A stretch of DNA of 64,000 nucleotides from Halopiger aswanensis (lineage in GTDB: Archaea; Halobacteriota; Halobacteria; Halobacteriales; Natrialbaceae), in contig NZ_RAPO01000002.1 in assembly GCF_003610195.1 (NCBI RefSeq), positions 186,001 to 250,000 on the forward strand, given 5' to 3'. Under the pieces are notes generated by a model. It was given only the letters and a program-made list of their open reading frames with translations. It was not told the origin of the DNA and made no database searches. Shown here one piece after another: positions 49,836-58,940 of this stretch (position 1 is the first letter of the stretch; every line of letters starts with the position of its first letter). The position numbers and the translations under genes were made by a program.

Positions 49836-50357
49836 TTATTTTGTCAGCGATTTTCGGTAGACGAGTAGGTCGAAGGGCTCGTCGAACGCCTCGATCCGTT
49901 CTCGGCACCGTTCGTCGAAGCCGTTCGACTCGTAGAGCCCGCGGGCCGCCGTCTGCCTCGCCATCGTATCGAGGACGATCGTCGTATATCCCCGGTCTCG
50001 AGCGCGCGCTTCGAGTTCGTCGTAGATTCGCTGTCCGTAGCCCCGCCGTTGCCGCGCCGGCTCGACCCGCATTCGCGTCAGGATGACCGCCGAGTCCGGG
50101 AGGGCCGCAAGGAACTGCCGAATGTAGTGATCGTCCGGCACCGGGCGAAACGCGCCCATCGCGACGATCCGATCGTCGACCGTTCCGACGAGGAACTCGC
50201 CGCCGCGTTCGAGGTACGTCTCGGTAACGGACTCGAGGTCGTCGTCCGCCGGTTCGTCGGCGTAGGCGCCGACGTCCCGCATGGCGACTTCGTGGAGTTC
50301 GTGGATGCGAGGGCCGTCGCCCGGCCGAAACCGGCGGACGGATAACTCGTCGGTCAT
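49836..50357 (-). CDS. GNAT family N-acetyltransferase
   Basis: A 173-residue acetyltransferase. L-S-V-R-R-F-R-P-G-D-G is the usual N-terminal strand; V-I-L-T-R-M-R-V-E-P-A-R-Q-R-R-G-Y-G gives the acetyl-CoA loop R-R-G-Y-G; and A-R-G-L-Y-E-S-N-G-F is motif B. The substrate is unknown. It stands alone; its stop is 68 bases from the start of the small membrane gene downstream on the same strand. Confidence 0.85.
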   Translation of the reverse strand: MTDELSVRRFRPGDGPRIHELHEVAMRDVGAYADEPADDDLESVTETYLERGGEFLVGTVDDRIVAMGAFRPVPDDHYIRQFLAALPDSAVILTRMRVEPARQRRGYGQRIYDELEARARDRGYTTIVLDTMARQTAARGLYESNGFDERCRERIEAFDEPFDLLVYRKSLTK

Positions 50358-50481
50358 CGTCGGAGACGAGTTCCACGTCTCGACGCTGCACGAAAATAGT
50401 GTCGGTCAGTCATCACGAGGGCGTCGAGCGGCGCCGGGTGGGCACTGACCCGCGACGGGTTCCGTCCTGCTGTGCGGACCG

Positions 50482-51219
50482 TTAGACGTGCTTCTCGATG
50501 AGCGCCGCTAATTCGTCGCGGACCGTTTTTCGATTAGTCGAGCGGATCGTCGTGCGTGTTTTGCGTTCGTCCATGTCGGCCATCTCGCTGAGGAGGCCGC
50601 CCCGGCGGTCGATTTCGACGAACAACTCGAGTTCGTCGGGGCCGGGCTGGGCGACGAGTTCGACTTCGTCGAGGTCGCCGCGGAACCGCCCGTCGATCGC
50701 GTCGAACTCGAACTCCTGAATGAACCGTCGGCCGACGGCGTACCGGCCGTACGGATCGGCCTCGCACTCCGCCGTTCGCAGCGAAAACCCGAGGTCGTCC
50801 ATCGCGTCGAAGACGGTCTGCAGGCGCGGCGTCGGCCGAACCTCGAGATAGTCCTTGTCTTCGGGATCGACGGCGAGGTCGATGTCGAGTTCGGTTTCGA
50901 CCCAGACGTCGATGCCGCCGACCGTGACCGGTGTCTCGTAGGGAATATCGATCGATACCGATCGGGTCTCCTCCTGGTCGGGTTCGATCGTGAGTCCGTC
51001 CGTCAGCGTGAACCGGTCGATGTCGACCTCCCGGTACCCGTCGTCGGTCAGGTACCGCGTCTCGAGTTCGAAGCGGATCGTCCCGATCTCCTGTTGCGCG
51101 TTCCCGCCGGCGATGTGGACGTCCGCATCGATCGTTTCGCCCGGCCGGACGGTCTCGGACGGGAGGACTGTATCTACGGTCGCGTTACCGATACCGATGC
51201 TCGCGAGGACCTTCTTCAT
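50482..51219 (-). CDS. Spo0M/SpoOM family protein
   Basis: A 245-residue protein of the sporulation-control Spo0M family, an arrestin-like beta sandwich. The opening M-K-K-V-L-A-S-I-G-I-G-N-A-T-V-D-T-V-L and R-P-G-E-T-I-D-A-D-V-H-I-A-G-G are characteristic. In Bacillus it modulates development and cytoskeletal dynamics; in archaea the role is unknown. A markedly AT-rich promoter (TTTATAAT around 51254-51262 on the minus strand) lies upstream. Confidence 0.88.
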   Translation of the reverse strand: MKKVLASIGIGNATVDTVLPSETVRPGETIDADVHIAGGNAQQEIGTIRFELETRYLTDDGYREVDIDRFTLTDGLTIEPDQEETRSVSIDIPYETPVTVGGIDVWVETELDIDLAVDPEDKDYLEVRPTPRLQTVFDAMDDLGFSLRTAECEADPYGRYAVGRRFIQEFEFDAIDGRFRGDLDEVELVAQPGPDELELFVEIDRRGGLLSEMADMDERKTRTTIRSTNRKTVRDELAALIEKHV

Positions 51220-51504
51220 GGCTCCAGTCGTACATTTATGAGATAGATTATAAATTTAGTAATATTGATCCGAATTGAACCGGCAGACGCGACGTGCCGA
51301 CGAGGTCGACTCTCATCGCTCATCGCCCGGAACCGAGTCCGCGACGAGCGGACGGCCGCCGACCGGGACCGCTGTAGTCACTGTAAGGTTATTTTGTATC
51401 GCCGTCGAACAGTCGCGTACGACGATTTCGGTCGGTGAACGGCCGATGTATCGGATCCGACGAGTCGCCGTCAACGCACCAAATCACCGCACGGAGGGAT
51501 ACGC

Positions 51505-51966
51505 ATGGCAGATCTCACGCTCACGAGCCCCGAATTCGACGACGGCGAACGGATTCCAGACCGCTACGGTTACGACGCGGATAACGTCAATCCGCCGCTC
51601 GAGATCGAGGACGTGCCGGACGACGCCGAGTCGCTGGCGCTCGTCATCGACGACCCCGACGCGGTCGAGCCGGCGGGCAAGGTCTGGGATCACTGGATCG
51701 TCTGGAATATTTCGCCAGACCGGACGACGATCCCCGAGGACTGGGATCCCAGCGTGGACGGCGCCGCGGAAGGGACCAACGACTACGGCGAGACCGGCTA
51801 CGGCGGGCCGAAGCCGCCGGACCGGGAGCACACCTACCGGTTCAAGCTGTACGCCCTCGAGTCGTCGCCGGCGCTCGATTCGGACGCCGGCGCCGACGAT
51901 CTCGAATCCGCTATCGAGGACGACCTCGTCACGGAGGCGCGCCTCGAGGGGACGTATCCGGCCTAA
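51505..51966 (+). CDS. YbhB/YbcL (PEBP, Raf-kinase-inhibitor-like) protein
   Basis: A 153-residue phosphatidylethanolamine-binding-protein-fold protein. Family marks are L-T-S-P-E-F, D-R-Y-G-Y-D-A-D-N-V-N-P-P-L-E-I, the D-D-P-D-A pair, W-D-H-W-I-V-W-N-I, and G-G-P-K-P-P-D-R-E-H-T-Y-R-F. It has no signal peptide. Ligand and role in archaea are unknown. Upstream, GGAGGG six bases before the ATG looks like a ribosome site, so this mRNA probably has a leader. Confidence 0.92.
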   Translation: MADLTLTSPEFDDGERIPDRYGYDADNVNPPLEIEDVPDDAESLALVIDDPDAVEPAGKVWDHWIVWNISPDRTTIPEDWDPSVDGAAEGTNDYGETGYGGPKPPDREHTYRFKLYALESSPALDSDAGADDLESAIEDDLVTEARLEGTYPA

Positions 51967-52233
51967 AGAGCCCTCGGCTCGAGGCGTCGGATTGCTTCGT
52001 TTTAGGCGGGAAACAGAGCGGTTGAATCCTGAACTCGAGGGGGACTGAAACGAAAGATCCCGTGCCGTATCGTGGCAACGGGGAGCTGCCACGTCCTCCC
52101 CAACCGATTCGCTCGTTGTACTCGTTCATCCCTCGCACAATGGGATCGGCTGTCCTCGCTGTCGCTCGGCCAGCCGTCAGCGCGCGCCACCGCACGATGG
52201 ATTGGTCGGCGGTTCGACGTCGATTGAGCGGAG
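51967..52233. other. convergent intergenic region with pseudoknot-forming repeat
   Basis: No gene is convincing here. At 52072-52101 two six-base stems interlock: GTGGCA (52072) with TGCCAC (52087), and GGGGAG (52080) with CTCCCC (52096). The order A-B-A'-B' with loops of two, one and three bases fits a compact H-type pseudoknot on either strand. The surrounding sequence does not look like local coding DNA. It may be the relic end of a transposable element or a structured RNA. Confidence 0.4.
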
Positions 52234-52989
52234 TCACTCCGCCGGCGGCTCGAGCGAGACGAACTCGAGGCCGTGTTCGACCAGCAGTCGGTCGGCCCGA
52301 TCCGTCACCGACGGCGCGACCAGAATTCCGCGAACGGTCGCGTCGGCGTGCAGATCGCGCTCGAGGGCGTCGACGTACCGGCGAAGCTGGCTCACCGCGT
52401 CCGGTCCGACGCGGCGTCGCTTTAGTTCGACGACGACCGTCCGCTCCGCCGAGTCCTTGCCGTAGATGTCCACGGCGCCCGCGGGCGTCTCGCGCTCGGT
52501 CGCCAGCGGCGTGAAGCCGGGCTCGAGCAGGTCCGGTTCCGTCAGGATGCGCTCGCGGAGGTCTTCCTCGGTGCCGACGAGCGCGAGGTCGTTCTCGTCG
52601 GTGCCGGAGAACGCCGACACCTGCAGGACGGTCCCGAAGCTGACCCGCAGGCGCTCGTCGGGCGTCGAGCGCACGCTCTCTATGACGAGCCGGTCGTCCG
52701 CCTCGTCGCGGTACACGTCGTGCTCGCAGCCAGGCGGCTGCCAGTTGACCGGCTGCTGGCCCTCGTCGGTGTGGACCAGCGCCGCGCCGTCGGGTTTGAG
52801 CATGACGTGTCGATCGCCCGCCTCGAGCCGACTCGAGGCGCGACCCTCGTAATCGACGGTACAGCGGCCGAAGACCGTCACGAGGGCGCCGCGTGCGATG
52901 CCGTCGGCGATCGCTTCGCGCGCCGCCGCGAGGGCGGGTCGCTCGAGCGTTTCGACGCGGGTACCGTCACCGTCCGGGAATTCGCTCAC
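52234..52989 (-). CDS. nucS: mismatch-specific endonuclease NucS/EndoMS
   Basis: A 251-residue nuclease. The N-terminal half (residues 1-120) is the DNA-binding, dimerising beta domain with V-T-V-F-G-R-C-T-V-D-Y-E-G-R-A and V-N-W-Q-P-P-G. The C-terminal half is a RecB-like nuclease with G-A-V-D-I-Y-G-K-D and V-V-V-E-L-K-R-R-R, the D/E-x-K core. NucS cuts both strands at mismatches. It occurs here only 3 kb from mutS, so two mismatch systems share the neighbourhood. Confidence 0.93.
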   Translation of the reverse strand: MSEFPDGDGTRVETLERPALAAAREAIADGIARGALVTVFGRCTVDYEGRASSRLEAGDRHVMLKPDGAALVHTDEGQQPVNWQPPGCEHDVYRDEADDRLVIESVRSTPDERLRVSFGTVLQVSAFSGTDENDLALVGTEEDLRERILTEPDLLEPGFTPLATERETPAGAVDIYGKDSAERTVVVELKRRRVGPDAVSQLRRYVDALERDLHADATVRGILVAPSVTDRADRLLVEHGLEFVSLEPPAE

Positions 52990-53114
52990 CGGATCCAGCT
53001 AACGGGGGCGCGGATAAAAGTGGCGCGACGACGCCCGACGGCGGCGCCCGACTCGAGCACACTTGTCCGGATAACAAGGCTTATTCCCCGTCCCGCCCGC
53101 GTTCCAAAAACACG

Positions 53115-53711
53115 ATGTCGAATCTGCCCTCGCGCCGTCGCTTTCTCGCGCTCACCGGCACCGGAACGACGGCGGCCCTCGCCGGCTGTTCACAGCTCGA
53201 ATCGCTGACCCAATCGGACGACGGGACCAACGGCGAGGCAGGCGGTGCGGTCACCGTCGCCGTCTCACCGCCGCAGGAGGAATTGGAGAGTCTCAACCAA
53301 CAGCTCCAGAGCGGCGAACTCAACCGCACGGAGGCGCTCGACGAACAACAGGCGCTAAACGAAGACGCCACCGCCGCCTTCGAAGACGCCGCAAGCGACC
53401 GCGGGATTTCGGTCGAGGACTCCGCAGCCGAGTTCGGTCTCCTTCAGGTCTCCGGCGACGACAGCGCGATCATGGATGCTCTCCGCAACGGCGATATTCA
53501 GGGTATCTATCCCGGCGACCAGTACGACGCCTTCGTCCAACAGGAACAGCAACGGGCCCAGCAACAGCGGATGATCGCGGAACAACAGCAACAACAGCAG
53601 GACCAGCAGGACCAGCAGACGGACGAAACGAACGACTCCGACGACGACTCCACCGACGACACGTCGGACGCCGACAACACGTCGGAGTCGGGCAACGAGT
53701 CCACCGAATAA
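53115..53711 (+). CDS. Tat lipoprotein with glutamine-rich coil and acidic tail
   Basis: A 198-residue exported lipoprotein. S-R-R-R-F-L-A-L is the Tat motif at residues 6-13, and A-L-A-G-C (Cys25) is the lipobox. The middle shows V-S-P-P-Q-E-E-L-E-S-L-N-Q-Q-L-Q and a putative mixed alpha-beta region. Residues 142-170 are almost pure Gln/Glu/Asp (Q-Q-E-Q-Q-R-A-Q-Q-Q), and the tail is Asp/Ser/Thr-rich. The function is unknown; the Gln coil may bind a partner at the cell surface. Confidence 0.75.
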   Translation: MSNLPSRRRFLALTGTGTTAALAGCSQLESLTQSDDGTNGEAGGAVTVAVSPPQEELESLNQQLQSGELNRTEALDEQQALNEDATAAFEDAASDRGISVEDSAAEFGLLQVSGDDSAIMDALRNGDIQGIYPGDQYDAFVQQEQQRAQQQRMIAEQQQQQQDQQDQQTDETNDSDDDSTDDTSDADNTSESGNESTE

Positions 53712-53747
53712 CTCGCGGTCCTTCTCGTCCGTCGATTCTCGCGGTCG

Positions 53748-54233
53748 TTACCGCTCGACGCTGAACGGACTCTCCCGTTCGGTCCAGTTCCAGCCCGGCA
53801 GTCGCTCCTGAAACCCCGCTGCGAGCGCCGCCTCGAGGTCGTCGACGCCGGCGTTCTCGTCCTCGTGACCGTGAACCTGGAGATCCGCGTAGTGGAAGGT
53901 CGCCTCGCCGAGCGTCCGCAGCGGTTGGGGCCCGGCGATGGTCGCGGCTAGTTCGCGACCGAGGAGTTCGTCCACGACGAAGCCCGGGTAGTCCCCCTCG
54001 ACGTCGAGATCTCGCAGGATCGAGACCATCGCAGCGACGTTGACGGCAAGATCGCCGTCGGCGAAGACGGCGTCGACCTCAGCCCGGTACTGGTCCTCGG
54101 TGACGCGATCGACGTCCGTCTCGAAAATCTCGCCGAGGTCGTCTCGGACGTCGTTGATGATCGGCACGACGCGGTCGGCGCGGTCGCGAACCCACTCCCG
54201 TTCGGCGGCGACGCGGTCCGGTGTCAGACGCAT
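53748..54233 (-). CDS. uncharacterised haloarchaeal protein
   Basis: A 161-residue soluble helical protein. It shows R-A-D-R-V-V-P-I-I-N-D-V-R-D-D-L near residue 20, a D-E-L-L-G-R-E-L-A-A-T-I-A-G-P segment and G-W-N-W-T-E-R near the end. I see no catalytic motif and do not recognise the family with confidence. A TATA-like TATAAAAG (minus strand, about 54272-54279) is 40-46 bases upstream, so a short leader is expected. Confidence 0.65.
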   Translation of the reverse strand: MRLTPDRVAAEREWVRDRADRVVPIINDVRDDLGEIFETDVDRVTEDQYRAEVDAVFADGDLAVNVAAMVSILRDLDVEGDYPGFVVDELLGRELAATIAGPQPLRTLGEATFHYADLQVHGHEDENAGVDDLEAALAAGFQERLPGWNWTERESPFSVER

Positions 54234-54613
54234 ACGGGCCGTCCGTGGTCGACCGCCCTATCGTTTGCGAAGGCTTTTATACCACGCAAAGAATAGCCTC
54301 GAGTAAGCGGGTTCTCCCTGGAATCTTCCCGCACGGACCAGGATAACCGCCCTGGGAGCGTGTTCGTCACGGCACGGGATGACATGATACGGAAACGGAG
54401 ACGGCCGACGGCGTCCTGCGCGGGACGCAGTTCGGCTGGACGATCGGCACAGATACCGATCGAGAGCCGCCACGTCTCGACACCTTCCGTTCGGTTGCGG
54501 TCTCGAGTTTCGTTTCCGGTTCCGTTCTCGGTTCCCGTTTCCCTCGGTTCTCGAAGCCGGCCGGGCGCGATCGCTCCCGGGCGACGAGTTCACGCAAGCC
54601 AATTCGGCGACAT
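54234..54613. other. gene-free region upstream of aCPSF1
   Basis: About 380 bases. It contains the promoter of the minus-strand gene near 54275 and a stretch at 54490-54560 of imperfect GGTTCCGTT/CGTTTCCGTT repeats, which read as poor coding in every frame. No gene is supported. The last 50 bases should hold the aCPSF1 promoter, but no clear TATA box is visible. Confidence 0.5.
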
Positions 54614-56548
54614 ATGAGCACTGTAGAGCAGCAACTCGACGATTTGCAAGCAGAGATCACGAGCGAGTTACCGAGCGATATCTCGGTCTCCTCGGTGAAA
54701 TACGAAGGCCCCGAACTGGTGGTCTACACGCGCGATCCGAAGAAGTTCGCCCAGCAGGGTGACCTCATTCGGCAGCTCGCGAGCAAACTGCGCAAGCGGA
54801 TCACCGTTCGCCCGGACCCGAGCGTCCTCTCCCAACCCGAGGAGGCTCGCGAGGAGATCATGAACGTGATCCCCGAGGAGGCCGGCGTCACGGATCTCGA
54901 TTTCCACGCCGACACCGGCGAGGTCGTCATCGAGGCCGAAAAGCCGGGCATGGTCATCGGCCGCCACGGCTCGACGCTCCGCGAGATAACGAAGAACGTC
55001 GGCTGGACGCCCGAAGTCGTCCGCACGCCGCCCATCGAGTCCTCGACGGTCTCGAACGTCCGCAGCTTCCTCAAGCAGGAGCGCGACGATCGCCGCGACA
55101 TTCTCGAGAAGGTTGGCCGCCAGATCCACCGCGAGGAGATGTCCGACGACGAGTACGTCCGCATCTCCACGCTGGGCTGCTGTCGCGAAGTCGGTCGGGC
55201 TTCCTTCATCCTCTCGACGCCCGAGACGCGCATCCTCATCGACTGCGGTGACAAACCCGGCGCCGAGGGCGAGGTGCCGTACCTCCACGCGCCCGAGGCG
55301 TTCGGCGCGGGCCCCGAAACCATCGACGCGGTCGTGCTCACGCACGCCCACCTCGACCACTCCGCCTTTATCCCGCTGCTGTTCAAGTACGGCTACGACG
55401 GCCCGATCTACTGTACCGAGCCCACGCGGGATCTGATGGGGCTGCTGACGCTCGACTACCTCGACGTCGCCGCCAAGGAAGGTCGCACGCCGCCGTACGA
55501 CTCCGAGCAGGTCCGCGAGGCCATCAAACACACTATCCCGCTCGAGTACGGCGACGTCACCGACATCGCGCCGGACGTCAAGCTGACGCTGCACAACGCC
55601 GGTCACATTCTGGGCTCGGCCGTCTCGCACTTCCACATCGGCGACGGCCTCTACAACGTCTGTTTCTCCGGCGACATCCACTACGAGGACACCCGCCTGT
55701 TCAACGGCGCGGTCAACGACTTCCCGCGGGTCGAAACGCTCGTCCTCGAGTCCACCTACGGTGGGCGCAACGACTACCAGACCGATCAGGAAGACTCCGA
55801 GAAGAAGCTCAAGGAGGTCATCAACGAGACCTACGACCGCGGCGGGAAGGTCCTCATCCCGGCGTTCGCCGTCGGTCGCTCCCAGGAGATCATGCTCGTC
55901 TTAGAGGAGGCGATGCGCAACGGCGACATCCCCTCGATGCCGGTCCACTTAGACGGCATGATCTGGGAGGCGACGGCGATCCACACGACCTACCCCGAGT
56001 ACCTGCGTGACGATCTGCGCGACCGGATCTTCCACGATGACGAGAACCCCTTCCTCGCCGACGAGTTCAACCACATCGACGGCGGCGAGGAGGAGCGACA
56101 GGACGTCGCCGACGGCGAACCCTGCATCATCCTCTCGACCTCCGGTATGGTCACCGGCGGTCCGATCATGTCCTGGCTCTCCCACATCGGTCCCGATCCG
56201 GACTCGACGCTGACCTTCGTCGGTTACCAGGCCCAGGGAACCCTCGGGCGACGCATTCAGAACGGCTGGGACGAGATCCCGACCAGCGAAGTCGGCGCCA
56301 TGGGCGGCGACAACGGCCGCGGCACCCTCTCGCTGAACCTCAACGTCGAGACCGTCGACGGCTTCTCCGGCCACGCCGACCGCGCCGGCCTCGAGAATTT
56401 CGTCAAGACGATGAACCCCCGACCCGAGAAGGTGCTCTGTGTCCACGGCGACGAGCGCTCGACGCAGGACCTCTCTTCCGCCCTCTACCACAACTACGAC
56501 ATGCGTACCTTCGCGCCGAAGAACCTCGAGACCTTCCGCTTCCTGTAA
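54614..56548 (+). CDS. archaeal transcription termination ribonuclease aCPSF1 (KH beta-CASP)
   Basis: A 644-residue RNA endonuclease/exonuclease. Two KH domains fill residues 1-145 (the second with G-M-V-I-G-R-H-G-S-T-L). The metallo-beta-lactamase core has T-H-A-H-L-D-H-S at 243-250, and later motifs G-D-I-H-Y-E-D and S-G-H-A-D. The beta-CASP domain is inserted at about 390-560. In archaea it terminates transcription at U-rich sites and trims 3' ends. Length and domain order are normal. The ATG at 54614 follows a CATATG context. Confidence 0.95.
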   Translation: MSTVEQQLDDLQAEITSELPSDISVSSVKYEGPELVVYTRDPKKFAQQGDLIRQLASKLRKRITVRPDPSVLSQPEEAREEIMNVIPEEAGVTDLDFHADTGEVVIEAEKPGMVIGRHGSTLREITKNVGWTPEVVRTPPIESSTVSNVRSFLKQERDDRRDILEKVGRQIHREEMSDDEYVRISTLGCCREVGRASFILSTPETRILIDCGDKPGAEGEVPYLHAPEAFGAGPETIDAVVLTHAHLDHSAFIPLLFKYGYDGPIYCTEPTRDLMGLLTLDYLDVAAKEGRTPPYDSEQVREAIKHTIPLEYGDVTDIAPDVKLTLHNAGHILGSAVSHFHIGDGLYNVCFSGDIHYEDTRLFNGAVNDFPRVETLVLESTYGGRNDYQTDQEDSEKKLKEVINETYDRGGKVLIPAFAVGRSQEIMLVLEEAMRNGDIPSMPVHLDGMIWEATAIHTTYPEYLRDDLRDRIFHDDENPFLADEFNHIDGGEEERQDVADGEPCIILSTSGMVTGGPIMSWLSHIGPDPDSTLTFVGYQAQGTLGRRIQNGWDEIPTSEVGAMGGDNGRGTLSLNLNVETVDGFSGHADRAGLENFVKTMNPRPEKVLCVHGDERSTQDLSSALYHNYDMRTFAPKNLETFRFL

Positions 56549-56681
56549 AAAGCCCTCACGAGCGCTTGGCAGCGCTCGAGACGGCCGCGCGGCCGATCGG
56601 GCAGCGGACTGCGACGTGCCCGGCGGCGGACTGAACTGGAGACCGACGATTTCTTGAAAGGGCCGCAGAGAGGGTGGGCGT

Positions 56682-57095
56682 ATGGCGAGTGTAGCGATAG
56701 CGTTGGCACTTGCGACCTTACTGTTGTTCGGCGGCTGGGCGGTCGCGGCGGACGTCGCGACGCGGTCGCTGTCGGCCGTGAACGCGGTCCTGCTGTCGTA
56801 CGTGGCGAGTATCGGACTCGTCGGCGGATACGCGGTCCTGTCGCGACGTCCGATCGCCGGAACGAGTACCGACATCGCGTTCGCGTTGGGGTCGGGCGTG
56901 TTTCTCGCGGCCGGGACCCTCGCGTTCTACGCGGCGCTGACGCGGGGGAGTATGGCGGTCGTCTCGGCCATCGCCGGCCTCTACTTCGTCGTCCCCGTCG
57001 TCGTCGGCGTCGTCTACTTCGAAACGGCACTGAGCACCGCGAACGTCGTCGGGTTCGCGCTCGCGGTCGTCGCTGTCGTTCTCATCGCCTCCTGA
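56682..57095 (+). CDS. EamA-type half transporter (four TM)
   Basis: A 137-residue membrane protein with four or five hydrophobic helices, equal to one half of a DMT/EamA permease. L-L-L-F-G-G-W-A-V-A-A-D-V-A-T-R-S opens it, and G-S-M-A-V-V-S-A-I-A-G-L-Y-F-V-V-P-V-V is the conserved core. It probably functions as a dimer. The substrate is unknown. It lies between aCPSF1 and the convergent ABC operon. Confidence 0.8.
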   Translation: MASVAIALALATLLLFGGWAVAADVATRSLSAVNAVLLSYVASIGLVGGYAVLSRRPIAGTSTDIAFALGSGVFLAAGTLAFYAALTRGSMAVVSAIAGLYFVVPVVVGVVYFETALSTANVVGFALAVVAVVLIAS

Positions 57096-57194
57096 TTTCG
57101 GTCGCTCGGCGGTTCGCATCGTCGCGACGGTGTTCTCCGAGTGATGAATCGACGAGCGACGAAAGAACCCGAAAAACAGCGCCGAAGATCGCCG

Positions 57195-58004
57195 TCAGGA
57201 CAGTTGCTTCGCGACCCACTGCAGGTTCGTCGCGATGACGGCGACCAGCAGTGCGATCAGCGAGATGAGGATCAGGAACGTCGAGACGACGCTGACCATC
57301 GGGTCCAGCGAGTCCCGCAGCGTGTTCCAGGCGACGACCGGGATGGTCGCCGTGCTGTCGCCAGAGAGGAACAGCGCCATCACGAACTCCTGTAAGCTGA
57401 TGATGAAGGCCAGCAGTGCGCCGACGAAGATGCCGTGCTTGACGTTCGGCAGGACGACGTGGACGAACGATCGAACCGGCCCGGCGCCGAGGTCTCGAGC
57501 CGCGTCCAACTGCTGCCAGTCGAAGCGGCTGAACACCGATCGCATGACGAAGTACACGAGCGGCGTCGCCCACAGCGTGTGCGCGAGGATGAGGCTCAGG
57601 TAGGTGTCCTGCAGCCCGAGTTCGTTGAAGTAGACCAGCAGCGTGACCCCGAAGATGACCGGCGGGATCAGCAGCGGCAGGAGCACGAGCGGGACCAGCA
57701 CGCGGCCGGCCGCGCCGTCGTCGAGTTCCTGCCCGAACGCCGCCGTCACGCCGAGGCTCGTCGCGACGACCGTCGTGCCGAGGCCCACGATCAGGCTGTT
57801 GTCGAACGCCTCGAGCCACGCGTCGTTTTCGAAGAACGCGAGGTACGACGCCATCGAGTAGCTCTCCGGCGGGAAGACCAGCTGGCTCGAGGCCGAGAAC
57901 GACGTCACGACGACCACGAGCAGCGGGAGCAGCAGGAACGCCACGATGGCCGCGTAGCCGAGTCGGAACGCGGCGGTACCGAGTCGCTCGCGGGCGTTAC
58001 GCAT
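57195..58004 (-). CDS. ABC transporter permease, PotC type
   Basis: A 269-residue permease with six helices. The coupling motif D-A-A-R-D-L-G-A-G-P-V-R-S-F near residue 170 is characteristic of polyamine/iron/thiamine importers. The start is decided by the ribosome site: GGAGGTGA lies eight bases before ATG 58004, whose first codons overlap the stop of the PotB-type gene (ATGCGTAA). A GTG 12 bases upstream is less likely. It is the last gene of the operon. Confidence 0.9.
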   Translation of the reverse strand: MRNARERLGTAAFRLGYAAIVAFLLLPLLVVVVTSFSASSQLVFPPESYSMASYLAFFENDAWLEAFDNSLIVGLGTTVVATSLGVTAAFGQELDDGAAGRVLVPLVLLPLLIPPVIFGVTLLVYFNELGLQDTYLSLILAHTLWATPLVYFVMRSVFSRFDWQQLDAARDLGAGPVRSFVHVVLPNVKHGIFVGALLAFIISLQEFVMALFLSGDSTATIPVVAWNTLRDSLDPMVSVVSTFLILISLIALLVAVIATNLQWVAKQLS

Positions 58005-58938
58005 AGTCGAACTCACCTCCGAAGCGGCTGAGCACGCCGACGATCGCGGCGATGCTCACGAGCATCAGAACGATCATGATGACCGAGAGCGCCGTCGCCT
58101 CGGGCCACTGGAAGTTCTGGAGCAGTTGTTTCTCCACGCGGACGGCGAAGGAGATGTCGCCGCCGGCCAGCAGGAACGGCGCGGCGTAGGCGCCGACGCT
58201 CCAGGCGAAAGAAATCACCGTCGCGACGATGATCCCGGGCATGGCGCGGGGGACGACGACCTCGAGAACGGACCGTGGTCGGCTGGCACCGAGGTCGCGG
58301 GCGGCCTCGACCAGTTGCCAATCCATCGTCGCCATGACGCTGTAGATTGCCAGCACGGCGTAGGGCAGCACGATGTAGACCTGGCCGATGATCGCGCCGG
58401 CCGTTCCGGGGACGATCGAAACGGGTTCCGAGATCACGTGCAGTCCCATCAGCACGTCGTTGAGCGTCCCTTCGGGCGTCAACAGCGGTCGGAACGCGTA
58501 CGTCTTGACGACCAGCGTGGTCAACAGCGGGAGCACGACGGAAAACAGTAGAATCGACTGGACGACACCGTTGGCTCGCCAAATCGCGTACGCGTAACAC
58601 AGGCCGAGCGCGATCGTGATGACCGTCACCGCGGCGCCGATCGCGAACGAATACTGGATGACGTCCCACGCGAGGCCGCTCCCGAGCACGCTCGTGTACG
58701 CCTCGAGCGACCAGGTGCCGGGCTGGTAGGCCGCGGCCGTCGCCCCCTCGGCGAAGCTGATCCGCAACAGCATGAGGAACGGGACGACGAAGATCAGCGC
58801 CTCGAAAACGAGCAGCGGCGCCATCAACAGCAGCGCTCGGCGGGAACTCGGAGCCGCAGCCAGCGGCGCGCGGAGTCGCTCGAGGACGCCGCTACCGGTA
58901 CCGGCATCCGCGGCCGTGGATGTGTGGGTTCCCGACAT
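57997..58938 (-). CDS. ABC transporter permease, PotB type
   Basis: A 313-residue permease with about six transmembrane helices after a 35-residue polar leader. V-E-A-A-R-D-L-G-A-S-R-P-R-S-V is the coupling loop, and S-F-A-W-S-V-G-A-Y-A-A-P-F-L-L-A-G-G follows. The start M-S-G-T-H at 58938 lies two bases after the ATPase stop. It should pair with the PotC-type permease. Confidence 0.9.
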   Translation of the reverse strand: MSGTHTSTAADAGTGSGVLERLRAPLAAAPSSRRALLLMAPLLVFEALIFVVPFLMLLRISFAEGATAAAYQPGTWSLEAYTSVLGSGLAWDVIQYSFAIGAAVTVITIALGLCYAYAIWRANGVVQSILLFSVVLPLLTTLVVKTYAFRPLLTPEGTLNDVLMGLHVISEPVSIVPGTAGAIIGQVYIVLPYAVLAIYSVMATMDWQLVEAARDLGASRPRSVLEVVVPRAMPGIIVATVISFAWSVGAYAAPFLLAGGDISFAVRVEKQLLQNFQWPEATALSVIMIVLMLVSIAAIVGVLSRFGGEFDYA

Positions 58939-58940
58939 CG

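Noticed and set aside
51929-52237. A 102-residue minus-strand frame at the possible element relic
   Set aside because: No recognisable transposase motif such as the TnpB zinc finger or D-E-D core is present, so I did not call a gene or an insertion sequence.
54367-54660. A 97-residue minus-strand frame upstream of aCPSF1
   Set aside because: Low-complexity Arg/Ser/Val/Pro composition from short GGTTCCGTT-like repeats, no promoter, and overlap with the aCPSF1 start.
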